DNA of 64,000 bases from an uncultured Clostridia bacterium (GTDB taxonomy: Bacteria > Bacillota > Clostridia > UMGS1883): assembly GCA_947626145.1 (NCBI GenBank), contig CANQRB010000009.1, positions 1 to 64,000 of the forward strand. Direction: 5' to 3'. How positions within the stretch are numbered: position 1 is the stretch's first letter; every line of letters starts with the position of its first letter. Made by a program: the position numbers and the translations under genes. This document shows, one piece after another, positions 28,834-38,868 of this stretch. Below the pieces are notes generated by a model that did no database searches, was not told the DNA's origin, and worked only from the letters and a program-made list of their open reading frames with translations.

Positions 28834-30087
28834 TTAATCGAAAATCAGACTTTTTACGACCCTGACCATATTTTTTCGCAGCATGGCGCCGGTGTTGAGC
28901 GCCGCCGTCTGTACCGGCAGGGGAGAAGCGGGCTTTATCGAGGCGTAAAAGTTGAATATATCCGGATTTTGAGCTATGGAGTTATAGCTGAAGTGGACGT
29001 CGCCCTTCACGGCTGGATAAGCCTTGTTGAGCTCAAGCTGGCGGGCCAGCTCGGCGGTGCCGTACCATGCGCTGCCGGTCTTGGCGTCCGGTATGCGGTA
29101 GTCGGCCATGCCTATGTAAAGATCGACGTTTGTGTCCTTTACGGCTTCGCACCACCAAGGCACAAGAATGGCATAGTCCGCCGGTTCAAAGCCGATATTC
29201 CAGTAAATTTGTGGGCAGATGTAGTCCACCCAGCCCTCGCTTATAAATCTCAGGCTGTCACAGTAGATCGAGTTAAGGCTGCCGCCGCCGTTGGTGGCGC
29301 TGCCCCGGGCGTTTTCGTTAGCGTTGGCCCATATTCCGCGGGGACTGATGCCGAAAACAGAGCCTCTGGCGTGTACGGCCTCGCTGACCTGCTTCACAAG
29401 GGCGTTCACGTTTTCCGTCCTCCACTGGGCCAGGTCGCTTTGTCCCGACGCGGCAAACTGCGCGCTGTCATCGAAGGGGGTGTCGGGATAGAAATAGTCG
29501 TCAAAGTGGATTCCGTCCACCTTGTAATTATCCAAAATTTCCACCACGCCGGCGGTTATCAGGTCTCTGACCTCCTGAAGGGCGGGATTGAAAAAGTAGT
29601 TCCCGTCCTCGGCCCGCATGAGGTATTCGGGATGGAGCCGCTGAGGACTGTCGGCGGGGAAGAGGTCGAGCTCGCTGCCGCGGAGCTTCGTCACCCGGTA
29701 CGGATTAAGCCACGCGTGGAGCTGGATTCCGTTGGCGTGGGCCTGCTCGGTCATGTAGGCCAGCGGGTCAAAGGTGAGATAGCCGTTCCCGCCGCCGGTG
29801 AGATACCGGCTTTTCGGAAAGATTGCGGAATTGTACAGGGCGTCGGCGCAGGGCCTGACCTGAAAATATATTACGTTCATGCCAGTGGCCACACAGTTGG
29901 CGATGATGCTGTCAGCCTCCTGACGCAGCTGTTCATCGCTGAGACCGGGAGCCGAGGGATAGTCGATGTTGCTTACCGAAGCAACCCACACGCCCCTGAC
30001 CGGCGGCTCCCCGGCAACCGCCGCCGCGCTGAAGGGAATGAGCATCACGGACAGCAGGAGAATAAAAATTTTTTTCACATTCAGCAC
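28834..30087 (-). CDS. Secreted GH10-like glycosidase family (DUF187 / YngK-like)
   Basis: Signal peptide; PPVRGVWVASVSNIDYP, GMNVIYFQVRPCADALYNS, LHAWLNPYRV, DGIHFDDYFYP. Confidence 0.9.
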   Translation of the reverse strand: MLNVKKIFILLLSVMLIPFSAAAVAGEPPVRGVWVASVSNIDYPSAPGLSDEQLRQEADSIIANCVATGMNVIYFQVRPCADALYNSAIFPKSRYLTGGGNGYLTFDPLAYMTEQAHANGIQLHAWLNPYRVTKLRGSELDLFPADSPQRLHPEYLMRAEDGNYFFNPALQEVRDLITAGVVEILDNYKVDGIHFDDYFYPDTPFDDSAQFAASGQSDLAQWRTENVNALVKQVSEAVHARGSVFGISPRGIWANANENARGSATNGGGSLNSIYCDSLRFISEGWVDYICPQIYWNIGFEPADYAILVPWWCEAVKDTNVDLYIGMADYRIPDAKTGSAWYGTAELARQLELNKAYPAVKGDVHFSYNSIAQNPDIFNFYASIKPASPLPVQTAALNTGAMLRKNMVRVVKSLIFD

Positions 30088-30180
30088 CTCTTTTATTCCT
30101 CTATTTTATCAGAAACGGACGCCAAATGCAATACCTTTTGTTGAATTTTTTCAGACTGCGGGCAGCGGAAGCGTCAGGGA

Positions 30181-30255
30181 TCAGTCGCTGACGGAGACAA
30201 TCGCCATCACCACGGTGCCGAATATGCAGCCTGCCATAAACCAGAAAAACGCCAC
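30181..30255 (-). CDS. Hydrophobic microprotein (24 aa; GTG start), DUF3789-like style
   Basis: Minus strand GAGGAGG, 8-nt spacer, GTG; translation (M/V)AFFWFMAGCIFGTVVMAIVSVSD*. Absent from the ORF track because of its size. Confidence 0.5.
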   Translation of the reverse strand: MAFFWFMAGCIFGTVVMAIVSVSD

Positions 30256-30451
30256 GGCTCAACCCTCCTCGGAGCTTTGTTTGTGTTATTGTTGCCCGGA
30301 AAAACGCTGCTTATACATACATATTATTCTTTGCCGGTCAGGTTTGGAATTAATTTTCAGGAATTTCTTAAACTGGTGAAAGAAATATGTTGAAATTTTA
30401 TAAATTATGTGTTAAAATAGGTTTTGGAAAAAAGCAAAGGGGCTGATACAA

Positions 30452-31471
30452 ATGAAAGTTATGAAGAAAATAATCATTCTTATTATAGTCGCCGCGCTTC
30501 TTGCTGCGGCCGCCGCGGCTTCACTGTTCCTCACGGAATATCTTGACACCACCAGCAGCGACGGCGAGACAGTTACCGTGGTCATACCTGAGGGCGCCGC
30601 CGGTAAAGCCATGGCCGGCATACTCAAGGACAACGGACTTATCCGCTTTAAGACAGCCTTCATCCTCCGTCTGAGGAACAGCGACTACGCCGGACGGCTC
30701 AGGAGCGGCACCTTTGTTCTGCACAAGGGAATGTGCATAGACGATATTATCGAAAGCCTTGCCACGGGCGGCGAGCAGCGGCCCACCGCCACGCTGACCG
30801 TGCCGGAGGGCTTCAGTGTGGAGCAGATCGCTGCGAGGCTGGAGGAAATGGGGCTGTTTACGGCTCAGGAGTTCCTCGATGAGGTGAACAACGGCAGCTT
30901 TGACTATGAGGTGCTGTCCTCAATACCTGACGACGAAAACATAAAGTACAGGCTCCAGGGCTTTCTTTTCCCCGACACCTACGAGATATACGCCGACGCC
31001 ACGCCTCATGAGGTCATCGACACCATGCTCGGCGAGTTTGTCCGCCGGTATGAGGGCATGGAAAACAACAGCGGCCACAGCCTGTTCGAAACGGTGACCA
31101 TCGCTTCCCTTGTGGAGCGGGAGGCCAAGGTGGACAGTGAGCGGCCGACAATAGCCGGCGTGATAGAAAACCGCCTGGCCATTGATATGCGGCTCCAGGT
31201 GGACGCGGCGGTTATCTACGCCATCAGCGACGGAATGTATGACGTTGACCGGGTTCTGTATAAGGATCTTGAGGTTGACTCGCCATACAATATTTATAAA
31301 AATTACGGCCTTCCCGTTGGCCCCATATGCAATCCCGGAGAAAAATCTCTCGAGGCTGCCATGAATCCCGAAGCTCATGAATATTTATTTTACCATACAG
31401 ACGAAGCAAAGCAGGACGGAAGCCATATTTTCACGTCCAGCTTCAGTCAGCACACGGCAACAATGAATTAA
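30452..31471 (+). CDS. mltG: Endolytic transglycosylase MltG (YceG-like)
   Basis: N-terminal TM; VVIPEGAAGKAMAGILKDNGLI, ASLVEREAKVDSERPTIAGVIENRL, PYNIYKNYGLPVGPICNPG. Confidence 0.94.
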   Translation: MKVMKKIIILIIVAALLAAAAAASLFLTEYLDTTSSDGETVTVVIPEGAAGKAMAGILKDNGLIRFKTAFILRLRNSDYAGRLRSGTFVLHKGMCIDDIIESLATGGEQRPTATLTVPEGFSVEQIAARLEEMGLFTAQEFLDEVNNGSFDYEVLSSIPDDENIKYRLQGFLFPDTYEIYADATPHEVIDTMLGEFVRRYEGMENNSGHSLFETVTIASLVEREAKVDSERPTIAGVIENRLAIDMRLQVDAAVIYAISDGMYDVDRVLYKDLEVDSPYNIYKNYGLPVGPICNPGEKSLEAAMNPEAHEYLFYHTDEAKQDGSHIFTSSFSQHTATMN

Positions 31472-31490
31472 ACCGTCAGGAGGATGTACA

Positions 31491-33782
31491 ATGATGAAAA
31501 ATAAAACACCTGTCATCTCCGTCGATGTCAACGGCAAGGGCGCCGCTCTTGGGGATTTTTACGGAATATTTTTCGAGGATCTCAACCATGCCGCCGACGG
31601 AGGGCTTTACGCGCAGATGATACAGAACCCGTCCTTTGAGTTCGGGAAAATGGACAATCCCAATTATGACAATTCCACCGCATGGACCGCCCTTGGCGGA
31701 GCGGACGTCCGCTTCAAAAAAATAGGCGGACTGTTTGAGAAGAACCCCTGGTATGCCGAGCTTGCCGGCGAAGCCGGCTGCGGACTGGCAAATTCCGGCT
31801 ACAAGGGAATGTATTTTGAAAAGGATAAGGAATACAGGCTCTCGTTTTTCGCAAAGGGAGCCATTAAGGTCGCCGTCACCCTCGGGGACGCCGAAGGCGG
31901 CGAGCTCGGCCGCGGGGAGCTTCAGCTCACCGACGAGTGGGCCAGATACGAGGTAGTGCTCAAGTCCGCCGAAACCTCCGCCGAGGGACGGCTTTGCTTC
32001 CGTCTGCTTGAGGACGGCCGCATAGCCCTTGACGCAATGATAATGCTGCCGGTCGAGTCGGACGGCATATTCCGCCCCGACCTTCTGGAGGCGCTGAAGG
32101 AGCTGACCCCGCGGTTTATGCGTTTCCCCGGAGGCTGCCTTGTGCATGACGGGGACCTCGACCCCGAAAGCCGTACTTCGTGCTACTGCTGGAAGAACAC
32201 CCTCGGCGCTCCCGAGGCCAGAGGCACCCGACGGAACAACTGGGGCTACAATCAGACCCTCGGTCTGGGATATTACGAGTATTTCCTGCTTTGTGAAAAG
32301 CTGGGATGCGAGCCCCTGCCCGTGCTGCCGGCGGGCTGGAACCCCCATCGCAGGGCGGCCTGTCCCGAGTATGACATGGACACGTGGATAAACGACGCCC
32401 TTGATCTGGTTGAGTTCGCCAACGGCGATACCGGCACGGTGTGGGGCAAGGTTCGCGCAGAGCTGGGCCATCCCAGGCCCTTCGGCCTGAAATACATGGC
32501 CATAGGCAACGAGGAGGTGGGGGAGGAGTTCCCGCCGAGGTATGAGCTCATCGCCAAGGCCGTGAGGGAAAAATATCCCAAAATAAAGCTTATTCACAGC
32601 GCCGGCCCGTTCCCGGCCGGCAGTGAATATAAGCGGGGCTGGACGGCGGCCCGCAAGGCCGGAGCGGATCTCATTGACGAGCATTACTACACATCTCCCC
32701 AGTGGATGCTGGCAAATGTTGACCGGTACGCCGGATTTTCGTCCCGCAGGCCCAAGGTGTTCCTGGGCGAATACGCCTCCTGGGGCAGCACCATGTTCAA
32801 CGCCCTGTCCGAGGCGGCCTATATGACCGGTCTTGAAAACGCCGCTCACGCCGTGTCAATGACCTGTTACGCCCCGCTGTTCTGTAATGTGGACTATAAA
32901 AACTGGACCCCCGACCTGATCTATTTCGACAGCCGCAGAGTATGCCGGAGCCTGAGCTACTATGTCCAAAAGCTGTTCGCCAACAACCAGCCCGACAGCC
33001 TATTGCCTGTGACCGCCGAGGGAGTGGGTGTTTCCGCTCCGGTTGTCATGCCGATCCTCGGCAAGCTTGAAATAGGCAGCTGCGGAGCCGAGGGCTATAT
33101 CAAAGACGCCCGGGTGATAAATCTTGACAACGGCGACACCGTGTCCTTCGGGGAGATGGAGCTCAAAGCCGACACAAGGCGCGTGCTGAGCGAGATAAAC
33201 CTGCCGGACTGCGAGTTCCGCTTCAGGTTCATTAAGACGGGTGGCGAGTGGAACAGAGGCATACAGGTGAATTTTGGCATGAAGGACGAAAAGAACCGTG
33301 TGTGCTGGGACATCGGCGGCTGGCAAAATCAGGACTGCATGATCACCTCCACGGTGGACGGCCGGGGCACCTGTCTGGATCAGGTTCTCTTCACTCTTGA
33401 GGGCGGGAGGGAATATGATTTATGCCTGAGGGTACAGGGCCGCAGGATAACAACTCTTGTGAACGGCGCCATCGTAAACCGCTGCGAGGATAAAATTCCC
33501 GAAATACGTGACCTTTACTATACCGCCGGTAAGATAAAGGACACAGGCGAGGTGGTGTTTAAGGCCGTGAACCTCAACCCCAAACGGTTCCGGGCCCGGC
33601 TTGAGCTTGGCGGCGGAGCGTGGAAGGGTAAGATGTGGATCCTTTCGGGCAAGCTTGAGGACGAAAACACCTTTGAAAATGAGATAACTCCGGTGGAGAA
33701 GGATTTTTCCGCCGCCAGAGGAGGGCTGACTGTTGATTTCCCCGCTCAGTCCGTGACGGTGATAAGAGTTAACAATAAATAA
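31491..33782 (+). CDS. Alpha-N-arabinofuranosidase, GH51-like
   Basis: GIFFEDLNHAADGGLYAQMIQNPSFEF, RFPGGCLVHD, KYMAIGNEEVGEEF, KVFLGEYASWGS. Confidence 0.9.
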   Translation: MMKNKTPVISVDVNGKGAALGDFYGIFFEDLNHAADGGLYAQMIQNPSFEFGKMDNPNYDNSTAWTALGGADVRFKKIGGLFEKNPWYAELAGEAGCGLANSGYKGMYFEKDKEYRLSFFAKGAIKVAVTLGDAEGGELGRGELQLTDEWARYEVVLKSAETSAEGRLCFRLLEDGRIALDAMIMLPVESDGIFRPDLLEALKELTPRFMRFPGGCLVHDGDLDPESRTSCYCWKNTLGAPEARGTRRNNWGYNQTLGLGYYEYFLLCEKLGCEPLPVLPAGWNPHRRAACPEYDMDTWINDALDLVEFANGDTGTVWGKVRAELGHPRPFGLKYMAIGNEEVGEEFPPRYELIAKAVREKYPKIKLIHSAGPFPAGSEYKRGWTAARKAGADLIDEHYYTSPQWMLANVDRYAGFSSRRPKVFLGEYASWGSTMFNALSEAAYMTGLENAAHAVSMTCYAPLFCNVDYKNWTPDLIYFDSRRVCRSLSYYVQKLFANNQPDSLLPVTAEGVGVSAPVVMPILGKLEIGSCGAEGYIKDARVINLDNGDTVSFGEMELKADTRRVLSEINLPDCEFRFRFIKTGGEWNRGIQVNFGMKDEKNRVCWDIGGWQNQDCMITSTVDGRGTCLDQVLFTLEGGREYDLCLRVQGRRITTLVNGAIVNRCEDKIPEIRDLYYTAGKIKDTGEVVFKAVNLNPKRFRARLELGGGAWKGKMWILSGKLEDENTFENEITPVEKDFSAARGGLTVDFPAQSVTVIRVNNK

Positions 33783-33807
33783 AATAGGCTTGTGACACCA
33801 AAATAAA

Positions 33808-33850
33808 AAGAGAAAAATTCGCTCTAACGGGCGGATTTTTCTCTTTCGCT
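33808..33850 (+). terminator. Terminator-like hairpin after the GH51 gene
   Basis: AGAGAAAAATTCGCTCTAACGGGCGGATTTTTCTCTTTC. Confidence 0.65.
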
Positions 33851-33870
33851 TTACGGCCAGTTTAAAGCTG

Positions 33871-34566
33871 TTATTCCTCGTCTATTGTGACGGATTTTAT
33901 AACGATGGGCGTTACGGGCACATCCTCGAAAGCTCCGGGAATGACGGTTTCGGTCTCGGCGGCGGCGATGCTGTCCACCACGGCCAGGCTTTCCTCGTCG
34001 GTCACTTTGCCGAAGGCCGCATACAGTCCGTCCAAATGGGGAGCGTCGGCGTGCATGATAAAGAATTGTGAAGATGCGCTGTCCGGATCGTTTGTGCGGG
34101 CCATGGACATTACGCCCCGAGTGTGGAGCAGCTCGTTGGTGAAGCCGTTTTCGGTGAACTCGCCCACGATACTGTCGGCTTCCTTCGCGTTAAGATCAGC
34201 GTCATATCCGCCGCCCTGTATCATAAAGCCGCTCATCACACGGTGGAAGATCGTGCCCTCGTAAAAGCCCTCGTCGGCCAGCTTAACGAAGTTTTCCACC
34301 GTCCTGGGGGCCAGATCGGGATAAAGCTCGAAGTTGATAGTCTCGCCGGTTTCGAGCGTTATAGTTCCGTTTATGGTGTTAGCGGTCAGTTCCTCAAGGG
34401 AAGCGCCGTCGGCCTCGGTTCCTGTGTCCGCGTTGTTCTCGGTAGTTTCGGCCTCGCCGGGCTTTTCCTCATTGCCGGTCACATCGACCTTTACGCATCC
34501 GACCAGCATCATAGCCAGCGCAAGCAGCACGGCGGCGGTTTTGATAAGCTTTTTCAATATAAACAT
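33871..34566 (-). CDS. Cyclophilin-type peptidyl-prolyl cis-trans isomerase, lipoprotein
   Basis: MFILKKLIKTAAVLLALAMMLVGC lipobox; VENFVKLADEGFYEGTIFHRVMSGFMIQGG. Confidence 0.93.
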   Translation of the reverse strand: MFILKKLIKTAAVLLALAMMLVGCVKVDVTGNEEKPGEAETTENNADTGTEADGASLEELTANTINGTITLETGETINFELYPDLAPRTVENFVKLADEGFYEGTIFHRVMSGFMIQGGGYDADLNAKEADSIVGEFTENGFTNELLHTRGVMSMARTNDPDSASSQFFIMHADAPHLDGLYAAFGKVTDEESLAVVDSIAAAETETVIPGAFEDVPVTPIVIKSVTIDEE

Positions 34567-34692
34567 TCCTTTCGTATTTTTTACCATTATACACCTCGCA
34601 TTGGAAAATGTCAATCGCCTTAAAATTAATTTGACAAAAAATATATAGAGTGATATAATATAATTAACGCAAATATGAAAGGGGAATACATA

Positions 34693-34929
34693 ATGAAAAG
34701 GTTATATAAATCTTCCACCGATAAAAAAATCTGCGGCGTCTGCGGAGGCCTCGCGGAATATTTTGGGATAGACCCCACCATAGTTAGGCTTATATGGGCG
34801 ATTTTGGTGGTGTTTTTCGGCACGGGAGTTTTGATCTACATAATAGCCGCCCTTGTTTTGCCCGATCGGCCGAAGGATGAGCCGGGTAATGTGTACGACG
34901 CGCAGATCGTTGATGAGCCCGACAAATGA
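34693..34929 (+). CDS. PspC domain-containing membrane protein
   Basis: [37 protein letters not shown]. Confidence 0.93.
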   Translation: MKRLYKSSTDKKICGVCGGLAEYFGIDPTIVRLIWAILVVFFGTGVLIYIIAALVLPDRPKDEPGNVYDAQIVDEPDK

Positions 34930-35120
34930 TCTGTGATTTGGCCGTGTGCGGCGGCCGTTGAAAAAATCGCGCGGAACGGATGAGCTTGCGATGCCCCGGT
35001 TCGCGCGGCTTTTTTATGCCGGTTTTTTTGCGCCTCATCGGTCATTACATACCTTTTACACGATAACTCTTGCCTTAAAAAACAAAATATGCTATATTAC
35101 CGTTGAAAGGAGTGAATGTC

Positions 35121-35567
35121 ATGAAGGTCAGGCTTGAACCCGCAGATCTGCCGGAGCCCGAGGTCATAGTCCGGGGCCGTCCGGACAGCGGACAGGTGAG
35201 GAATATCATGGGATTGCTCAACAGCTCGCAAAGTCCTCAAAAAATGTTCTTCCTGAAAAACGGCAGAGAATACCTCTTTGATTTGAAAGAGGCAGCCTGC
35301 TTCGAGACGGACGGAGGAAAAATCACCGCACGGATCGGCGGCGAGTGCTACGAAGCCAGAGGGAGGCTTTACGAGCTGGAGACCACGCTGTCGGCAAAGG
35401 GATTTGTCAGAATAAGCAAGGGAGTTATAGTCAATGTAGAGCACATTTCCTCGGTTGAGGCGGAATTTTCCGGAAACTACACCGCAAATATGAAAGATGG
35501 GCGGCGGCTGGTAATTTCCCGCAAATACGTCAGAGCGTTCAGAAAATATATTATGGAGGTTTATTGA
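35121..35567 (+). CDS. LytTR-family DNA-binding transcriptional regulator
   Basis: C-terminal RGRLYELETTLSAKGFVRISKGVIVNVEHISSVEAEFSGNYTANMKDGRRLVISRKYVRAFRKYI. Confidence 0.88.
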   Translation: MKVRLEPADLPEPEVIVRGRPDSGQVRNIMGLLNSSQSPQKMFFLKNGREYLFDLKEAACFETDGGKITARIGGECYEARGRLYELETTLSAKGFVRISKGVIVNVEHISSVEAEFSGNYTANMKDGRRLVISRKYVRAFRKYIMEVY

Positions 35568-35568
35568 T

Positions 35569-35970
35569 ATGCTGAGAAAGATTTTTTCCCACATAGGCGT
35601 GGGATTGGCAGTCGGCTATCCTGTGACTACGGCCTGCATGTGGATATTTGGAGCATGGCAGGCCACGGGACTGTCGGTGATGAGGATGTACACCGTGTGG
35701 CTGGCGGCCTCGGTGGTTTACAGTCTTATATCCTTGATTTACGACACGGAGCTGCCTTTGGCTCTGTCCATTGGAATACATCTTGCGGGCTGTATCGCGA
35801 CGACCTTTGTTGCGAGCTGGGCCGCGGGACTGTTCAAGGTTTTTGAGCCCTGGCCCTTCTGGTTTGTTTATGTTTTGCCGGCCTTTTTTGTGATGTATCT
35901 CATTATCGGCGGAGTAATTTATCTCGACGGAAAGCACAAAGCCAGGAAGATCAACAAAAAAATAGGATAA
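35569..35970 (+). CDS. DUF3021-like four-TM membrane protein
   Basis: Hydrophobic protein immediately downstream of the LytTR gene, matching the usual LytTR-DUF3021 pairing. Confidence 0.8.
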   Translation: MLRKIFSHIGVGLAVGYPVTTACMWIFGAWQATGLSVMRMYTVWLAASVVYSLISLIYDTELPLALSIGIHLAGCIATTFVASWAAGLFKVFEPWPFWFVYVLPAFFVMYLIIGGVIYLDGKHKARKINKKIG

Positions 35971-35976
35971 AAATAA

Positions 35977-36008
35977 ATCCGCCTTTTTACAAAAAAGGCG
36001 GATTTCAA
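35977..36008. terminator. Bidirectional terminator
   Basis: AAATCCGCCTTTTTACAAAAAAGGCGGATTT. Confidence 0.85.
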
Positions 36009-36017
36009 TACATAAAA

Positions 36018-37121
36018 TTAATGATAATGCCGCAGCACACAGCGGTTCTTCCCGAAATTTTTCGCCTCGTACAGAGCCTTGTCCGTCTGGCGGAACAGCT
36101 CGTCAAAATCCACCGCCCGCCGACGGTTAACGGTGACCGCGCCGATGCTGCAAAATACCGGCATACCGGCATCCTCCGCCGGAGCCTCTTTCAGGGCGGC
36201 GCTGATGGATTCGCACTTGGCGGTAATATCGACGTCCTCGCTGTGTCCCTTGGTGAAGGCAATGAACTCGTCGCCGCCGAAACGGGCCACAATATCCGTT
36301 GAACGAAAGACCCTCTGTAGAACCTCCCCCACGTGACACAGAGTTCTGTCGCCGGTATAGTGGCCATAGGTGTCGTTTATTTTCTTGAAGTCGTCCACAT
36401 CCAGCATGATAAGGGCGCAGCTTACCGACGGACTGTTCATTTCAAGGTACTGAATGATCAGTTCCTGGCCGTTCTGCTTGTTGTACAGGCCGGGAACGAG
36501 TGTGTCACGGGTGCTGAGGTGTTCGTATTTGGCGCAGTTTTCATAGTCCCGTGAGCGGAGCATAATGACGCAGTAATACACCACCGCCGCGATAACAAAG
36601 GCGTATACGGCGCAGAACACGTCGAGCTGTCCCACGGCGGGCTCCTTGAAAAGCACAAGCCCGATGATATAGACGGCCTCGAAGGCTCCGACCACGCCGA
36701 AGGTCAGTCCCATTGGCATGATAAAGTTCACCGGCAGAGCCACGCACAGGAGGGGCATAAAGCAGCTTTGGGCCGCGGCGCCGCTGAAAACGTCTATCAG
36801 TATCACAAAAATGAAGATCACCGACCAAAAGGCGAGGCACAGCGTCATTACCGCGTTCCGGCTGCCGCCGCCCCCGTGGCAGTAGAGCAAAATCGTCAGG
36901 CACAGCAGGGCCGACGCGGGTAGAAAGGCAAGGTGGAACACGGTCATTTGCCAACCGCTTATGATGAGATTTGCCGTTATCATTGTCAGAGGCAGCATAA
37001 CTACCTCGATAATACTCAGGAGCTTAAGGGTTTGAAGATTTTTCAGAGTTATTTCGCTCTCCGCGTTTCTGAAATACCGCTTTCTCCGTTCGTAGTTGTT
37101 TTTAAAGAAGCAATTCAGCAC
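36018..37121 (-). CDS. Membrane-bound GGDEF diguanylate cyclase
   Basis: Multiple TM segments, then STRDTLVPGLYNKQNGQELI, ALIMLDVDDFKKINDTYGHYTGD, VARFGGDEFIAF. Confidence 0.93.
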   Translation of the reverse strand: MLNCFFKNNYERRKRYFRNAESEITLKNLQTLKLLSIIEVVMLPLTMITANLIISGWQMTVFHLAFLPASALLCLTILLYCHGGGGSRNAVMTLCLAFWSVIFIFVILIDVFSGAAAQSCFMPLLCVALPVNFIMPMGLTFGVVGAFEAVYIIGLVLFKEPAVGQLDVFCAVYAFVIAAVVYYCVIMLRSRDYENCAKYEHLSTRDTLVPGLYNKQNGQELIIQYLEMNSPSVSCALIMLDVDDFKKINDTYGHYTGDRTLCHVGEVLQRVFRSTDIVARFGGDEFIAFTKGHSEDVDITAKCESISAALKEAPAEDAGMPVFCSIGAVTVNRRRAVDFDELFRQTDKALYEAKNFGKNRCVLRHYH

Positions 37122-37286
37122 ATTTCATTACCTCCTTTAATCCGAAATGACTGAAAAGCGGTGGTGTACTATTACACCACTAATGCATATTATGCCGGAA
37201 GTATGCCAAAGGATAAATTAGTACTTGAATTTTTATTCCGATTGTGTTAATATTTACATGATAACAAATTTAAGGAGTGATACGAA

Positions 37287-37718
37287 ATGCATAAGAGACG
37301 GGTGCTTACACTGCTGCTCTGCCTACTGCTGACAGCGGTACTTGTCATGGCGGCCGGCTGCGGCAAGGATAATAAGACCGACGCCGAAGGCTCGTCCGGC
37401 GGCGAGACCGTGGTGATGGGCGAGGGTGAAAAGGTATTCGACCTGACGGTCAGCGACCTGGACGGCAGCGAGTCAAGGTTCGAGATACACACCGACAAGA
37501 CCACCGTGGGCGAGGCCCTGATGGATCTGGAGCTCATTGACGGAGAGGCGGGCGTTTACGGCCTTTATGTCAAGACGGTCAACGGTATAACCGCCGACTA
37601 TGACAAGGACGGCAGCTATTGGGCCTTTTACGTAAACGGCGAGTATTCCTCGGCCGGCGTGGACATGACCGATATTGTCGAGGGCGACAGCTATGCCCTT
37701 AAGGTAGAAAAGGCATGA
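37287..37718 (+). CDS. DUF4430-like (transcobalamin-like fold) lipoprotein
   Basis: Lipobox VMAAGC; DKTTVGEALMDLELIDGEAGVYGLYVKTVNGITADYDKDGSYWAFYVNGEYSSAGVDMTDIVEGDSYALKVEKA. Confidence 0.82.
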   Translation: MHKRRVLTLLLCLLLTAVLVMAAGCGKDNKTDAEGSSGGETVVMGEGEKVFDLTVSDLDGSESRFEIHTDKTTVGEALMDLELIDGEAGVYGLYVKTVNGITADYDKDGSYWAFYVNGEYSSAGVDMTDIVEGDSYALKVEKA

Positions 37719-38230
37719 AGCCCAGCATAAAAGAGGTAGTCGTATTCGGTATGCTGGGGGCGGTGATGTATGCCTCCAAGCTGATAATGGAGGTTTTGCC
37801 GAACGTTCACCTCCTTGGCTGCTTTACGGTGGCCCTCACTTTGGTGTACCGGAAAAAGGCACTGTACCCCATTTATGTTTTTGTGCTGATAACGGGGTTG
37901 TTTTCCGGCTTCGCCGCCTGGTGGGTGCCTTATCTCTATATCTGGCTCCCTCTCTGGGGTGGGACTATGCTTCTGCCCCGGAGCCTTTCGCCGAAGATAA
38001 AACCTCTGTGCTGCATGGCTCTTTCCGCCGCCCACGGCTTTTTGTACGGAACACTGTACGCTCCGGTTCAGGCTCTGCTTTTCGGCCTGAGCTTCAAGGG
38101 GACGCTGGCGTGGATTGCGGCGGGGCTGCCCTTCGACTTTGTGCACGGGGTCAGCAATTTCTTCTGCGGCCTTCTGATATGCCCTCTGGCCGCCCTGCTT
38201 TGCCGTGCCGAGGGAAGGTCCTTCAACTGA
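37715..38230 (+). CDS. Membrane protein, probable ECF transporter S component
   Basis: Hydrophobic ~170 aa; 4-nt overlap with the DUF4430 gene; ECF-S-like N-terminus EVVVFGMLGAVMYASKLIMEVLPNVHLLGCFTVALTLVYRKKALYP. Confidence 0.7.
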   Translation: MKPSIKEVVVFGMLGAVMYASKLIMEVLPNVHLLGCFTVALTLVYRKKALYPIYVFVLITGLFSGFAAWWVPYLYIWLPLWGGTMLLPRSLSPKIKPLCCMALSAAHGFLYGTLYAPVQALLFGLSFKGTLAWIAAGLPFDFVHGVSNFFCGLLICPLAALLCRAEGRSFN

Positions 38231-38244
38231 GGAGGTAGATAACA

Positions 38245-38868
38245 TTGAAGATCACTGATATAATTCTTGACGTGGACGGCACCCTCTGGGACACCACGGA
38301 TATATGCGCCCGGGCGTGGAACGCCGCCATAAGGGACAACTCGGATGTTGAGCCGGGCCTTACGGCGGAGCTGCTCAAGGGCCTGTTCGGCAAGCCCATG
38401 AACGTGATTTTTGCCGCCCTTTTCCCCGGATTGACCCCCGAGGCGCGGGACGCTCTGGCGGTGAAGTGCTGCGAATACGAAAGCCGCTTCCTCGACGCGG
38501 AAAAGGTGCCCCTCTTTGACGGAGTGGAGGAGACCCTCCGCCGCTTGTCGCGCAGGCTGCCCCTGTACATTGTCAGCAACTGTCAAAAGGGGTATATAGA
38601 GGCCTTTCTCGCCAACAGCGGCCTTGGGGAGTGCGTGACCGATTTCCTCTGCTACGGCGACACTCTGGCCCCGAAGGGCGAGACAATGAGGCTCCTCATT
38701 GAAAGGCGCGGCATGGAGGCCCCCGTGTATGTCGGCGACACTCAGGGCGACGCCGACGCCAGCCTTCTGGCGGGGGTTCCCTTTGTGTACGCGGCCTACG
38801 GCTTCGGCCAAGTGAGCGAATACTGGAAAAAAATCGAAAGCTTCGGCGAGCTGGAGCGGCTGGTGTGA
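38245..38868 (+). CDS. HAD-superfamily hydrolase (phosphoglycolate phosphatase-like)
   Basis: DIILDVDGTLWDTTDI, YIVSNCQKGYIEAFL, VYVGDTQGDADASLLAGVPFVYAAYGFG. Confidence 0.92.
   Translation: MKITDIILDVDGTLWDTTDICARAWNAAIRDNSDVEPGLTAELLKGLFGKPMNVIFAALFPGLTPEARDALAVKCCEYESRFLDAEKVPLFDGVEETLRRLSRRLPLYIVSNCQKGYIEAFLANSGLGECVTDFLCYGDTLAPKGETMRLLIERRGMEAPVYVGDTQGDADASLLAGVPFVYAAYGFGQVSEYWKKIESFGELERLV

Noticed and set aside
28771-32849. Large antisense ORFs 28771..30144 (+) and 31476..32849 (-)
   Set aside because: Opposite the DUF187 and GH51 genes; composition-driven open frames only.
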